Counted from the stretch's first letter, positions 28,016 through 37,189 are shown. The stretch is 64,000 nt of DNA from Erysipelothrix piscisicarius (GCF_003931795.1 NZ_CP034234.1:310001-374000), one strand, 5' to 3'. Translations and numbers: made by a program. Notes: a model not told the origin generated them from the letters alone.

Positions 28016-28630
28016 GTGAAGCAATATACAGCTAAGTCTTTAGATGATGTTCTAAACAATGTCTCTAAAGAAAAGAATGTTGAAAAAAGTGATCTTATCT
28101 ACTATGTCATCGAAGAAAAATCAGGTTTCTTAGGCATTGGGGCGAGTGTTACTTCTGAAGTGTTTGCCCTTAATGATGTCAAATTGTTTGTTGAAGAATA
28201 TTTTAATAAATTCTTTACCGGTTTGGGATTAAAAGTTGAACAAGAAATTACTGTTAAGAATAATAACGTTAAAGTATCATTGAATGCAGAAAACAATGCA
28301 ATCCTAATTGGTAAAAATGGGAAGTCATTGGAAGGCATGAATATGTTACTCAAACATGCAGTTAATTCCGAGTTTAAACGTCGTTTTTACGTTATGATTG
28401 ATATAAACAACTATAAAACAGATCGTTATCAAAAACTTAAGGCAATGGCAAAACGGATTGCTAAGAATGTTAGTCGTTCTAAAATTGACGCATCTTTAGA
28501 CCCAATGCCAAACGACGAACGTCGTGTGATTCATAAAGAATTGACTGATTTTCCAGGAATTCGCACACAAAGTGAAGGTTCAGGAAGAGACCGTCATCTT
28601 AAGATTGTCTATGATCCAAACAAAGAGTAA
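28016..28630 (+). CDS. jag: RNA-binding protein Jag/KhpB (EloR)
   Basis: This 204-residue protein starts with GTG at 28016, 5 bases after GGAGGAAT. The domains in order are the Jag N-terminal domain (residues ~1-50; EEKSGFLGIGA), a KH domain (~75-130; AILIGKNGKSLEGMNMLLKH) and an R3H domain (~140-204; MPNDERRVIHKELTDFPGIRT). With KhpA it forms an RNA chaperone that influences cell elongation and division in streptococci. It lies directly after yidC, as is usual. Confidence 0.94.
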   Translation: MKQYTAKSLDDVLNNVSKEKNVEKSDLIYYVIEEKSGFLGIGASVTSEVFALNDVKLFVEEYFNKFFTGLGLKVEQEITVKNNNVKVSLNAENNAILIGKNGKSLEGMNMLLKHAVNSEFKRRFYVMIDINNYKTDRYQKLKAMAKRIAKNVSRSKIDASLDPMPNDERRVIHKELTDFPGIRTQSEGSGRDRHLKIVYDPNKE

Positions 28631-28652
28631 GGGGAGTCCCTTATTCTTTTTT
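28622..28652 (+). terminator. Terminator after jag
   Basis: An 11-bp stem (AAGAGTAAGGG with CCCTTATTCTT, one G-T pair) includes the jag stop and is followed by T-rich sequence. Confidence 0.8.
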
Positions 28653-28669
28653 GCTTAATGGAGGAATGT

Positions 28670-29218
28670 ATGAAAGTAATCGTAGGATTAGGAAATCCCG
28701 GAAAACAGTATGAGAATACAAGACATAATGCAGGTTTTCTGGTTATTGATGAAGTTGCATCGAAATTAGGTGTTTCGATCACAACGAATAAATTTAAAGC
28801 ACTTATTGCTGAAACGTTTGTAGGTACTGAAAAAGTCGTTTTGGTTAAACCACAAACATATATGAATCTCTCAGGAGAATCAGTCGGAGAAGTCATGCGT
28901 TATTATAATGTTGATCTTGAAGATCTTCTTGTTATTAGTGATGATATGGATATTACCGTCGGATCACTGAGACTTCGCGAAAAAGGATCGTCAGGTGGAC
29001 AAAAAGGTGTTAAGAGCATCATTGATCATTTGGGATCAAATGAATTTTTAAGGCTAAAAGTTGGAATTGGTAAAAGCAGTCAAATAAAAACAGTTGATTG
29101 GGTACTTGGAAAAATTGATGAAGAAACAGCAATTTCATTGGGTGCTCGATGTGTAAGTGATTTTATCAGTGGAAAACGGACTGATCAATTGATGAATGAA
29201 TACAATGTAAGAGTGTAA
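28670..29218 (+). CDS. pth: Peptidyl-tRNA hydrolase
   Basis: This protein of ~182 residues frees tRNA from stalled peptidyl-tRNA. It has the N-terminal MKVIVGLGNPGKQYENTRHN with the catalytic His, LVKPQTYMNLSGESVG, and ISDDMDITVGSLRLREKGSS-G-GQKG. GGAGG is 6-7 bases before the ATG at 28670; a start 12 bases upstream overlaps the ribosome site. It is followed at once by mfd, a common Firmicute pair. Confidence 0.96.
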   Translation: MKVIVGLGNPGKQYENTRHNAGFLVIDEVASKLGVSITTNKFKALIAETFVGTEKVVLVKPQTYMNLSGESVGEVMRYYNVDLEDLLVISDDMDITVGSLRLREKGSSGGQKGVKSIIDHLGSNEFLRLKVGIGKSSQIKTVDWVLGKIDEETAISLGARCVSDFISGKRTDQLMNEYNVRV

Positions 29219-29220
29219 AA

Positions 29221-32200
29221 ATGAATTGGTTATATAATTATTTAGAAAAGCATGAACTTGTGAAAGAGTACACCCAGGGCAAAAATACTTTTGCCCATTT
29301 AAGCGTGGTTCAAGAATCTTTATTAGTTCTAGGATCCAGTAGAGTAAGCAAAAAACCTTTGTTTATAATTAAGGAAAACGAACAGCAAGCATCAAATTTA
29401 TATAATGAGATAAAACATCTTGATGAAAATGCAAATGTAGTTTATTACAACCATGAAGAGTCACTACGTGTTGAGGCTATTGTTCAATCAGAAATTATGA
29501 AAGCGAATCGAATTGATGCATTATTTAAAATTGTGAACGGAGACTTTGAGATTTGTATTACGCATGCAATTGCTTCAGTAAGAAAATTATCCCCGTTGAA
29601 AGTTCTTAAAAATTCGATAATCAACATTAAGACCGGTGATGAGTGGGAACCGCTCCAACTTGCACGTGAGCTCGAACGACTGGGGTATACGCGTGTTAAA
29701 TATGTTGAAAAGCCATTTACATATGCAATTCGTGGTGGTGTTTGTGACGTGTTTTCTATCCAAATGGAGCAGCCACTTCGAATTGAATTTTTTGATGTAG
29801 AAGTAGATAGTCTAAGATATTTTGACATTGAGAATCAGCGATCGCTATCGCGAGTTGATGAAGCGATGATTGCATTTGCGACAGATATTCTTCTTAACGA
29901 TCAGGATATTTTAGAAATCAGTAATTCATTGACTCAAAAAATCGAGGGAATCGATAATGATGATTTGATTCATGAAATGGAACAAAAACGAGAATTATTA
30001 CAAATGAATCAGTTTGATGTATCGTTGTACCCACTGCTCTCATTTTGGTCAAACTATGCGACGATTTATGATTATTTAAGTGAATCAACGACGTACATGA
30101 GCCCAATTGAAGCTATTGAAAGAACACTTAAACAAAATACCTTAGATGCTCACACGTTTATTGAAGAACAGTATGAGATGAATCAAATGATTTATGTCTC
30201 AGATATTTTCGAGTCATTTGAACGGATTAAAGCAAAACATACGTATCGTGAAATTTTTGAATATCAAACCGAGGGTGAAGTTTTTATTCCTTGGCATGCA
30301 CCCAATATTGTATCGGAAAGTATAGAGCAAACCATGAAGTGGCTTCGTAAAGAGGCAATAACACAAAAAGTGATCATCATACTCGATGAAGATACTATGG
30401 AAGATTTTGTTAAGACGCTACTAAATCAAGGTATTGAGTATCAGGTGTTAACCGACAAACCAACTACAAATGGAATCTATATTGAATACGGTCATATCAC
30501 CTCTGGATTTATTCTAGAAGATATTGATACGGTCGTTTATACAGCAAGTGAATTGTATAAGTATAAGAAAAAGATGTTCCGATACGATAATAAGTTTTTA
30601 AAGGCAGAATCTTTAAATCAATTATCAGATCTCGATACATTGGATTATGTTGTGCACCGCCAATATGGTATCGGTAAGTATATGGGAATTACTACCAAAG
30701 AAATTGAAGGAATTCATAAAGATTTTATGCGCATTCAATATCGTGATGGTGATGAACTGTTCGTACCTCTCGAACAATTTAACCTGGTTCGTAAGTTTAT
30801 GTCACGAGAGGCAGCATCAGTTCGCCTGAGCAAGCTTGGTACAAGTACCTGGCAAAAGAACAAAGAACGTATTAAACAAGATGTTGCCGATGTGGCAGAT
30901 AAACTCGTAACGCTCTATTCTTCAAGAATGGAGGCAAGTGGATTTGCTTTTAGTCCCGATACGGAATACCAGAAACAGTTTGAGGATGCGTTTGAATATG
31001 AATTAACTCATGATCAAAAAACAGCCATTGAAGAAATTAAACGGGATATGGAACGCAATGTTCCGATGGATCGTTTACTTTGTGGTGATGTTGGATTTGG
31101 AAAAACCGAAGTAGCCATTCGTGCAGCGTTTAAAGCCTTTGTAGATCATAAACAAGTCGTTTTCCTTTGTCCTACAACAATCCTCTCACAACAACATGCA
31201 CGAACTCTTAAAGAACGATTGAGTGATTTTCCTGTGACGATTGAAGTTTTAAATCGCTTTGTATCAGATAAAGAAAAAAAGGAAATTATTGAACGGGTCA
31301 AAGATGGCAAAGTTGATATTTTAGTGGGTACACACCGTGTATTATCACGCGATGTAAAGTTTAAAGATTTAGGATTACTAATTATTGATGAAGAGCAGCG
31401 ATTTGGGGTGGAACATAAAGAGCGTATTAAGGAATTTAAAGTTTCTGTGGATGTTTTATCACTCAGTGCGACTCCGATTCCACGAACACTTCAAATGTCT
31501 CTAATTGGACTTCGTAGTTTATCACAACTCAATACTCCGCCATCAAACCGTCTTCCGGTAATGACTTATATCATTGAAAAAAACCAACAAACGCTTAATG
31601 ATATTATTTCCAAAGAACTTAGTCGGGAAGGACAGGTTTTCTACCTATTTAATAATGTAGAGCAAATTTACTCTGTTGCTTCAGTCATTGCGAATCATGT
31701 GGAAGATGCACGTGTGGCTGTTGTGCATGGCCAAATGGAACGTCATGAAATTGAAGATGTGATGATACGATTTATTAGTAAGGAAATTAATGTTTTAGTT
31801 TGTACAACAATCATCGAAACTGGAATTGATATTCCAAATGCCAACACGATCATTGTGGACAATGCGCATCGTTTTGGTTTGTCACAGCTCTATCAAATCA
31901 AGGGACGCGTTGGACGGTCAGATCGTTTAGCGTATGCGTACTTTGTTGTACCCAATAAACGTGGGTTAACGGAGTTAGCACAAAAAAGACTTCAAGCAAT
32001 TAAAGAGTTTACACAGCTTGGTAGTGGATATAAGATTGCAATGCGTGATTTAACGATTCGTGGTGCCGGAGAACTCCTTGGTGGTAATCAGTCGGGATTT
32101 ATTGATACTGTAGGTATCGACTTATACGTACAACTTCTTAAAGAGGCCATTGCGAAAAGACAAGGTAAAGAGGTTATTGATGTTGAAGCACAAGAACGAT

Positions 32201-32637
32201 TCAATCTTAAAGTGGATGGATATTTACCCGAAGACTTCGCAAGTGATGATGGCGAAAAATTAGATCTGTATCAACAAATTAACCAAATCCAATTACTGGA
32301 TGAATTGAAGCAGTTTCATGAGATGATTGATGACCGCTATGGGAAATTACCAAATTCAGTTAAAATGCTGTTGGAAAAAACACGTCTGGAATTATTCTTA
32401 AATGATCAGCGCATTAAGTCATTTAAAGAACGTGTTAATAAAGTAGAATTAGTCTTTACAGAGGAATATAGTAGTCAAGTAGATGGTGTCCATCTCTTTG
32501 AATTAATCTCTGAAAAGTCGAGTGAAATTAAGATAAAGTATCTAAATCAAACAATCATTATTACCATGCCAATGTATACAGAGTGGGCAGAAGATTTGAT
32601 TTATATACTCGAAAATTTAAAGGAGCAAACACTATGA
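29221..32637 (+). CDS. mfd: Transcription-repair coupling factor Mfd
   Basis: This 1138-residue DNA translocase removes stalled RNA polymerase and recruits UvrA. The UvrB-like N-terminal module is residues ~1-330. The RNA-polymerase interaction domain is at ~470-540 (LDYVVHRQYGIGKYMGI). The RecG-like motor has Walker A LLCGDVGFGKTEVAIRAAFK, the DEEQ box LLIIDEEQRFGVEHKE, SATPIPRTLQMS and QIKGRVGRSDRLAYAYF. The TRCF C-terminal domain ends the protein (GKLPNSVKMLLEK). It starts 2 bases after pth and its stop overlaps the rqcP start. The length is normal. Confidence 0.97.
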   Translation: MNWLYNYLEKHELVKEYTQGKNTFAHLSVVQESLLVLGSSRVSKKPLFIIKENEQQASNLYNEIKHLDENANVVYYNHEESLRVEAIVQSEIMKANRIDALFKIVNGDFEICITHAIASVRKLSPLKVLKNSIINIKTGDEWEPLQLARELERLGYTRVKYVEKPFTYAIRGGVCDVFSIQMEQPLRIEFFDVEVDSLRYFDIENQRSLSRVDEAMIAFATDILLNDQDILEISNSLTQKIEGIDNDDLIHEMEQKRELLQMNQFDVSLYPLLSFWSNYATIYDYLSESTTYMSPIEAIERTLKQNTLDAHTFIEEQYEMNQMIYVSDIFESFERIKAKHTYREIFEYQTEGEVFIPWHAPNIVSESIEQTMKWLRKEAITQKVIIILDEDTMEDFVKTLLNQGIEYQVLTDKPTTNGIYIEYGHITSGFILEDIDTVVYTASELYKYKKKMFRYDNKFLKAESLNQLSDLDTLDYVVHRQYGIGKYMGITTKEIEGIHKDFMRIQYRDGDELFVPLEQFNLVRKFMSREAASVRLSKLGTSTWQKNKERIKQDVADVADKLVTLYSSRMEASGFAFSPDTEYQKQFEDAFEYELTHDQKTAIEEIKRDMERNVPMDRLLCGDVGFGKTEVAIRAAFKAFVDHKQVVFLCPTTILSQQHARTLKERLSDFPVTIEVLNRFVSDKEKKEIIERVKDGKVDILVGTHRVLSRDVKFKDLGLLIIDEEQRFGVEHKERIKEFKVSVDVLSLSATPIPRTLQMSLIGLRSLSQLNTPPSNRLPVMTYIIEKNQQTLNDIISKELSREGQVFYLFNNVEQIYSVASVIANHVEDARVAVVHGQMERHEIEDVMIRFISKEINVLVCTTIIETGIDIPNANTIIVDNAHRFGLSQLYQIKGRVGRSDRLAYAYFVVPNKRGLTELAQKRLQAIKEFTQLGSGYKIAMRDLTIRGAGELLGGNQSGFIDTVGIDLYVQLLKEAIAKRQGKEVIDVEAQERFNLKVDGYLPEDFASDDGEKLDLYQQINQIQLLDELKQFHEMIDDRYGKLPNSVKMLLEKTRLELFLNDQRIKSFKERVNKVELVFTEEYSSQVDGVHLFELISEKSSEIKIKYLNQTIIITMPMYTEWAEDLIYILENLKEQTL

Positions 32638-32906
32638 GACTTGATAAATATTTGAAAGTATCACGAATCATTAAACGCCGTACTGTGGCGAAAGAACTCG
32701 CTGATGATGAGCGTGTCTTTATCAATGGAAAGAAATCAAAACCATCATCAGAGGTTACACTTGAAGATGTAATTGAAATTCGATTTGAACATCGCCATAT
32801 TAAAATAGAAGTTACATTTTTAAGCGACAAAATTTTACGAAGTAATCCGCCGATGTATGAACTTATTTCAGATCAACGGATCGATAGAAGCGATTCAGAA
32901 AACTGA
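32634..32906 (+). CDS. rqcP: S4-domain ribosome quality control protein RqcP
   Basis: This 90-residue single S4 domain (MRLDKYLKVSRIIKRRTVAK, then VFINGKKSKPSSEVTLEDV) matches RqcP/YabO of the Hsp15 group. With RqcH it adds alanine tails to nascent chains stuck on 50S subunits. The start at 32634 has AAAGGAG upstream and overlaps the mfd stop as ATGA; the in-frame codons further upstream lie inside mfd and are not used. The position between mfd and divIC is the same as in Bacillus; the sporulation genes yabP and yabQ that stand there in Bacillus are absent. Confidence 0.93.
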   Translation: MRLDKYLKVSRIIKRRTVAKELADDERVFINGKKSKPSSEVTLEDVIEIRFEHRHIKIEVTFLSDKILRSNPPMYELISDQRIDRSDSEN

Positions 32907-32912
32907 CAACTC

Positions 32913-32940
32913 TTGCAATTTTTGAGAATGTTAGTATAAT
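32913..32940 (+). promoter_or_regulatory. Promoter of divIC
   Basis: TTGCAA (32913-32918) and TATAAT (32935-32940) are separated by 16 bases, upstream of the divIC ribosome site AGAGAAGTGGAAAG. Confidence 0.7.
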
Positions 32941-32986
32941 GAATATAGATAAATAAACTAACAAAAAAAGAAAGAGAAGTGGAAAG

Positions 32987-33307
32987 ATGGGACAAACAGT
33001 TACGAAACCGCGAATAGCTAAGAATCCAACAATTAAATTTGCATCAATCATTCTTGGTATTTTGATAGTATCCGTTTCATGCCTGATGTTATCTAAATCT
33101 GCAAAAGAATTAGTATCAACATTCCAATTGAATCAACAACTAAAAAGCGAGCGCTCGAATTTAAAAGTACTCGAAACAAGACAAGGTGAACTTGCTCTTG
33201 AGAAGGCAAAACTTCAAGATCCTACTTATGTTCAAAACTATGCTCGAGGCAAACATCTCTTGTCGAAGTCAGAAGAACAAGTATTCATCTTACCTAAAAC
33301 AGAATAA
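32987..33307 (+). CDS. divIC: Septum formation initiator DivIC/FtsB-like protein
   Basis: This 106-residue protein has a short cytoplasmic N-terminus and one membrane helix (residues ~22-42, FASIILGILIVSVSCLMLS). A coiled coil follows (~48-85, FQLNQQLKSERSNLKVLETR) and then the DivIC-type end with PTYVQNYARGKHLLSKSEEQ and VFILPK. DivIC works with DivIB and FtsL at the division septum. Its terminator downstream has been split by an IS insertion, so transcription may now run into the IS. Confidence 0.93.
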   Translation: MGQTVTKPRIAKNPTIKFASIILGILIVSVSCLMLSKSAKELVSTFQLNQQLKSERSNLKVLETRQGELALEKAKLQDPTYVQNYARGKHLLSKSEEQVFILPKTE

Positions 33308-33311
33308 CAAA

Positions 33312-33334
33312 AAAATAAAGAGTAACATTTAATG
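33312..33334 (+). terminator. Left half of the divIC terminator, split by an IS
   Basis: AAAGAGTAACATTTAATG here and TTACTCTTTTTTT at 37168-37181 are the two arms of one hairpin. Removing the IS and one copy of CATTTAATG rebuilds AAGAGTAACAT-TTA-ATGTTACTCTT plus a T-run. Confidence 0.85.
33326..33334 (+). repeat. 9-bp target duplication of the outer IS, left copy
   Basis: CATTTAATG directly precedes the IS end TGGAG at 33335 and is repeated directly after the right end (37160-37168). Confidence 0.85.
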
Positions 33335-33350
33335 TGGAGTAGTAAACTAA

Positions 33351-33381
33351 AAGTAGACAAGTAAAAAAGACTTGTCTACTT
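33351..33381 (+). repeat. 31-bp target duplication of the IS30-type element, left copy
   Basis: The 31 bases start AAGTAGACAAG and end GACTTGTCTACTT, an inverted repeat. They recur at 35825-35855 with one difference (T to A at the centre). The undisturbed second IS copy has this palindrome only once. Confidence 0.88.
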
Positions 33382-33503
33382 TCCTAAATTCAAATCTCAA
33401 CCGAACCACCCAAGGTGCGGTTGTTTTTGTATAATAAAAGGAGCCCACCCGACTATGAACCGCACCCCGAATCTTGGACAAAGATGAGGAGGTGCGGTTT
33501 TTT

Positions 33504-34007
33504 ATGGCTAAGCTAACACGAAAACAAAAAATTGAAATATATGAAAAACGAAAGTTAGGACAATCAGTATGTTCATTAGTAAATGAGTATGGTATTAATA
33601 AATCAAGTATTAAATATTTGGTAAGACTTATCGATCAACATGGACCCAATGTTCTAAGACGAAACAAAAATCACTTTTATTCTCATGAATTTAAGTCAGA
33701 AGTAATAAATCGGATATTAATGGATGGAGAAAGTACAATAGCTGTCGCCATCGAACTTGGATTAAGTTCTGATGGATTGATTTACAATTGGATTAAAAAT
33801 TATAAAGAAAACGGCTATAATGTCATAGAACGGAAACGAGGTAAACCATCTATGACAAAACCAACTAAACTATTAACAGTTAATGATGAACTAAAGGCAT
33901 TGAAGAAAAAAAACAAGTATTTGGAAGCGGAGAATGAATATTTAAAAAAATTGAATGCCGTAGTGAAACAAAGGGTGGAGCGCGAAAAGAAGAAAAAACC
34001 AGAGTAG
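33504..34007 (+). CDS. IS3-family (IS150-like) transposase orfA
   Basis: This 167-residue protein has two helix-turn-helix regions (KIEIYEKRKLGQSVCSLVNE and VINRILMDGESTIAVAIELG) and a C-terminal leucine zipper (LKKKNKYLEAENEYLKKLNA). This is the IS150-group orfA layout. GAGGAGG stands 11 bases before the ATG. An A-rich stretch near the end (GAAAAGAAGAAAAAACC) is the likely slippage site for the -1 frame into orfB. Confidence 0.88.
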   Translation: MAKLTRKQKIEIYEKRKLGQSVCSLVNEYGINKSSIKYLVRLIDQHGPNVLRRNKNHFYSHEFKSEVINRILMDGESTIAVAIELGLSSDGLIYNWIKNYKENGYNVIERKRGKPSMTKPTKLLTVNDELKALKKKNKYLEAENEYLKKLNAVVKQRVEREKKKKPE

Positions 34008-34833
34008 TCTCCTTACTACGACAAAAATATCCGGACTCGCTCGATCTACTTACTACTTCTACGTTTCAAAAATTGATTTTGATACCAAAAACGACGAACT
34101 CATGCAAGAGATTATAGAAATCTATTATGATCACAAAGGACGATATGGTTATCGTAGAATTACTTTAGAACTAAATAATCGAGGAATTCGTGTAAATCAC
34201 AAGAAAGTCTTGAGACTTATGAATAAAATGGGATTACATTCAATCATAAGAAAGAAACGTAAGTATTCTTCATATAAAGGGACAGTGGGAACCATTGTTG
34301 AGAATCGAGTTCAAAGAGATTTTGAAGCTGATAAACCCAATCAAAAATGGTTTACGGATATCACTGAGTTTAATGTGCAAGGGAAGAAAATCTATCTTTC
34401 ACCAATACTTGATGCATATGGTAGATACATTGTATCTTACAACATATCTACAAGTCCTAATTTGGATCAAACTAGAGACATGCTTCACAAGGCATTTTCT
34501 TGTAACGATACGCAAGGAACAATTATTCATTCGGATAGAGGATGGCAATACCAACATCAATTTTATGTGAAAGAATTAGAAGCACATTCGATGATTAGAA
34601 GTATGTCAAGAAAGGGAAATAGTATTGATAACGGACTCATGGAGGGCTTTTTTGGGCTACTAAAATCAGAAATGTATTATGACCAAAAACATAAGTATAA
34701 AAAGGTAGAAGAATTAGTTGATGCAATTGATGAATATATCGACTCTTATAATAACAAGAGAATTAAGAGCAAACTAAAAGGACTGACCCCTGTTCAATAC
34801 AGGAATCAATCCTTAAATTTAAAAGATAATTAG
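34004..34833 (+). pseudogene. IS3-family transposase orfB with a likely N-terminal frameshift
   Basis: The catalytic region from 34102 is open and complete: GRYGYRRITLELNNRG, TDITEFN, HSDRGWQYQ and GLMEGFFGLLKSEMY give the DDE residues. Upstream, the -1 frame from orfA reads VVSLLRQKYP and then leaves frame. The expected continuation ISGLARSTYYFYVSK is in another frame from about 34034. A short deletion near 34025-34035 therefore seems to separate the two, and a full OrfAB would not be made. Confidence 0.7.
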
Positions 34834-34877
34834 CTTGTCCAAAATTTGGGGTTCAGTTCACTAAAAGGAGCTCCCAT

Positions 34878-35816
34878 ATGAAGTATAAACAATTAGATAA
34901 AAAAATGAAAGACCAAATTGATATTCTATTAAGCATCGGCTACTCTATGCGCAAGGCAGCACGTAAACTCAATATATCTCATTCTACGATTTCTAGATAT
35001 AAAAATAATGTCTATAAGAAACGAACGATTGATATTCGAGAAAAATATTCCCACCTAATCGAATATCTGCATTCTCACTATGATCCTAAAGTTCATTCGG
35101 TAGAAGTATGCTTGAGTAACTATAAACGATATCATCCATATAAACCGTGTGTTTCATCGCAGCAAGTCTATAACTGGATTAATCAAGGTAAACTTGATAT
35201 AAAACCAAATAGAATGTGCTATAAACGTCGAAAACGTAAAAAGAGAATTAGTGGAATGATGAATCACTTGAGATGGAACTTGGAAGAGAAAACAGTACTT
35301 CCAATTAGCCTTAGACCTAAATACATTGAGGAACGTAACGAGATTGGCCATCTCGAAATCGACTCTATAATCGGTAAGAAACATGAATCTGCAGCGATTA
35401 TATCCATTGTAGACCGCTGCTCAAGAATGACCTGGCTTATTAAAGCAGAATATCGATATGACTATTACACATCAAACTTAATTCGAAAATTTATTGAAGA
35501 GAATAATATAACAACGAAATCGATAACAGTAGATAATGGACTTGAATTTAAAACATTAGGGATTACAGCCAAGCGGTTGGGTGTGAAACTATATAAGTGT
35601 GATCCATACTGTTCTTTTCAACGTGGAACCAATGAACGAGCGAATGCAATCGTTAGAAGGTTTATACCAAAAGGAAAATCAATGTATGATATAGCGCAAC
35701 AATATCTTGATGATATTTGCTTCAAAATTAACTCAATGCCGCGAAAAATATTTGACTTCAAAACGGCCTATGAGATAGACTTTAATAAAAGTAAAAGTGG
35801 TGCGGTTGAGATTTGA
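34878..35816 (+). CDS. IS30-family transposase
   Basis: This 312-residue protein starts with a helix-turn-helix (IDILLSIGYSMRKAARKLNI) and has the DDE catalytic core of the IS30 family. The first Asp is in NEIGHLEIDSIIG, the second in TVDNGLEFKTLG and the Glu in FQRGTNERANAIVRRF. The frame is open and full-length, AAAGGAG precedes the ATG, and the catalytic residues are present. It could be active, though an IS150-like insertion stands between it and its leader. Confidence 0.92.
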   Translation: MKYKQLDKKMKDQIDILLSIGYSMRKAARKLNISHSTISRYKNNVYKKRTIDIREKYSHLIEYLHSHYDPKVHSVEVCLSNYKRYHPYKPCVSSQQVYNWINQGKLDIKPNRMCYKRRKRKKRISGMMNHLRWNLEEKTVLPISLRPKYIEERNEIGHLEIDSIIGKKHESAAIISIVDRCSRMTWLIKAEYRYDYYTSNLIRKFIEENNITTKSITVDNGLEFKTLGITAKRLGVKLYKCDPYCSFQRGTNERANAIVRRFIPKGKSMYDIAQQYLDDICFKINSMPRKIFDFKTAYEIDFNKSKSGAVEI

Positions 35817-35824
35817 TAAAAGAA

Positions 35825-35855
35825 AAGTAGACAAGAAAAAAAGACTTGTCTACTT
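35825..35855 (+). repeat. 31-bp target duplication of the IS30-type element, right copy
   Basis: Right partner of the repeat at 33351-33381; 30 of 31 bases agree. Confidence 0.88.
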
Positions 35856-35900
35856 TTTTTGTGTAATAATAAAATCAGAGATAAAACGGAGGTATTAATG

Positions 35901-37123
35901 ATGGGAAGACCCAAAGGTTGGATTAAATAATAAATGGACTTATGAGGATCGTATTAAAGTCGTTACACGTCATATTGATGAACATATAAGTGCTGCGAAA
36001 CTATCACAAGTCCTAAAGGAACGATTAATGGTTGGATTGATCGATTCATGCGTGATGGTAAAGAGGGTTTAAAAAACAAGAAAAAGACAGGAAATCATTT
36101 TTCTGCGCTTCATACGAGTAAATCATTAACTGAGATCGAACGACTTCAACTCGAAATTCTAAAACGAGATATTGAGATTGTACGATTAAAAAAAGGGTAC
36201 CAGGTGAAAGGAGTTGGTGTAAACAAGGAGTTCGTTACTTTAAAAGACAAGAATTCCAAATAGCACATGACTTATCTTTTAAACATCCGATTACGTTCAT
36301 TCTTAGATTTATGAATTTGAACCGATCTGGTTATTACAAGTGGTTAAAGCATAAGAATGATCTCAATATTTATGAACAAAAAAGAGCGATTCTTAGCTTT
36401 GTGATTAAAGACTGGCATCGCCGTTTTCCAAGTTATGGTTATCATGATATCGCTGCAGTCATGAGAAAGCAAAGTGATTTAGGGATTGAATTTTCCGATA
36501 ATTTAATCCACAAGTGTTGCAAGTTTTTAAATATTAAATCAAAAGTGAAACACTATTCCTATAAAAAACCTGGAACACAAAGTCGAATTTATCCTAATAT
36601 TATAAAGAATCAATGGAGGGCAACCAAACCTTTAGAAATTATTGTTTCAGATATGACACATATTCGAAACAAAGGGATTAATTATGAATGGACTTTAATG
36701 GTTGATACCTTTAACAATGAAATTATCAGTTCTGCATTATCGCGTACAACTGGTGATCCTAAGCCTTACTACAAGTGTCTCGAGGATCTCCTTGCGCTAC
36801 TTAAGGATAATAAAAAAACAGCTCCCACGATTCTTCACACAGATCAAGGAGCTGTCTACCACTCTAAAGCTTTCGCTAAAGCGCATGAAAATTATAACAT
36901 AATTAGATCTATGTCGCGAGCTGGAACACCTACAGATAATCCAATTATCGAATCATTAAATGGATGGATTAAAGCAGAAATGGCGTGTGATTATCAATAC
37001 TGGTCCGTAGATAACTTTGAAAATTTTATCGAAGAATATGTACATCATTTCAATTTTGAAAGACCTGCTTACTGTTTAAATTACAAAACCCCTATCCAAT
37101 ATAAAATGGATAAGGGTTTCTAG
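35901..37123 (+). pseudogene. IS3-family transposase (orfA broken, orfB open) of the outer element
   Basis: Comparison with the second copy shows an extra T in AAAGGTTGG just after the start (second copy AAAGGTGG) and a 10-base loss near 36011, so orfA is out of frame. orfB (36311-37123 from its first ATG, continuing upstream in frame from RQEFQIAHDLSFKHP) is open. Its catalytic residues are in VSDMTHIRN, HTDQGAVYH and NPIIESLNGWIKAEM. orfB would need the orfA frame for a full OrfAB, so this copy is probably inactive. Confidence 0.85.
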
Positions 37124-37159
37124 TCTTTTATTAATGTCTACTTTTGTTTGACAACTCCA

Positions 37160-37181
37160 CATTTAATGTTACTCTTTTTTT
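37160..37181 (+). terminator. Right half of the split divIC terminator, with right target duplication
   Basis: CATTTAATG (37160-37168) repeats the left flank of the IS, and the following TTACTCTTTTTTT is the second arm and T-run of the original hairpin. Confidence 0.85.
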
Positions 37182-37189
37182 AATGCTTA

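Larger units (their letters stand above)
33456..34860 (+). mobile_element. IS3-family (IS150-like) element, innermost of the nest
   Basis: The left end TGAACCGCACCCCGAATC (continuing TTGGACAA) and the complemented right end TGAACTGAACCCCAAATT (continuing TTGGACAA) are ~26-bp inverted repeats with TG/CA tips. The 3-bp target duplication CTA is at 33453-33455 and 34861-34863. It sits between the promoter-side leader and the ribosome site of the IS30 transposase gene, so it probably separates that gene from its promoter. Confidence 0.92.
33382..35824 (+). mobile_element. IS30-family element inside the IS3-type element
   Basis: Inverted repeats CAAATCTCAACCGAACCAC (left, from 33391) and the complement CAAATCTCAACCGCACCAC (right) differ by one base. 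The element carries one DDE transposase of IS30 type at 34878-35816. It is flanked by a 31-bp duplication of an inverted repeat, as known for the IS30-family member IS1630 of Mycoplasma fermentans, which targets and duplicates inverted repeats. Without its own insert it is about 1.04 kb. Confidence 0.9.
33335..37159 (+). mobile_element. IS3-type element, outer shell of a three-level IS nest (copy 1)
   Basis: The ends TGGAGTAGTAAACTAAAAGTAGAC and the complement TGGAGTTGTCAAACAAAAGTAGAC are imperfect 24-bp inverted repeats. A second copy without the internal insert lies at 49837-51195, so the native size is about 1.36 kb. Here it is enlarged by an IS30-type element inserted into the palindrome near its left end. 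Its transposase genes (35901-37123) show an extra T and a 10-base loss in orfA, while orfB is open. Confidence 0.9.

Noticed and set aside
33351-33381. CRISPR-like repeats from the palindromic 31-mers
   Set aside because: Only two copies bound one IS; they are target duplications with no spacers or cas genes.
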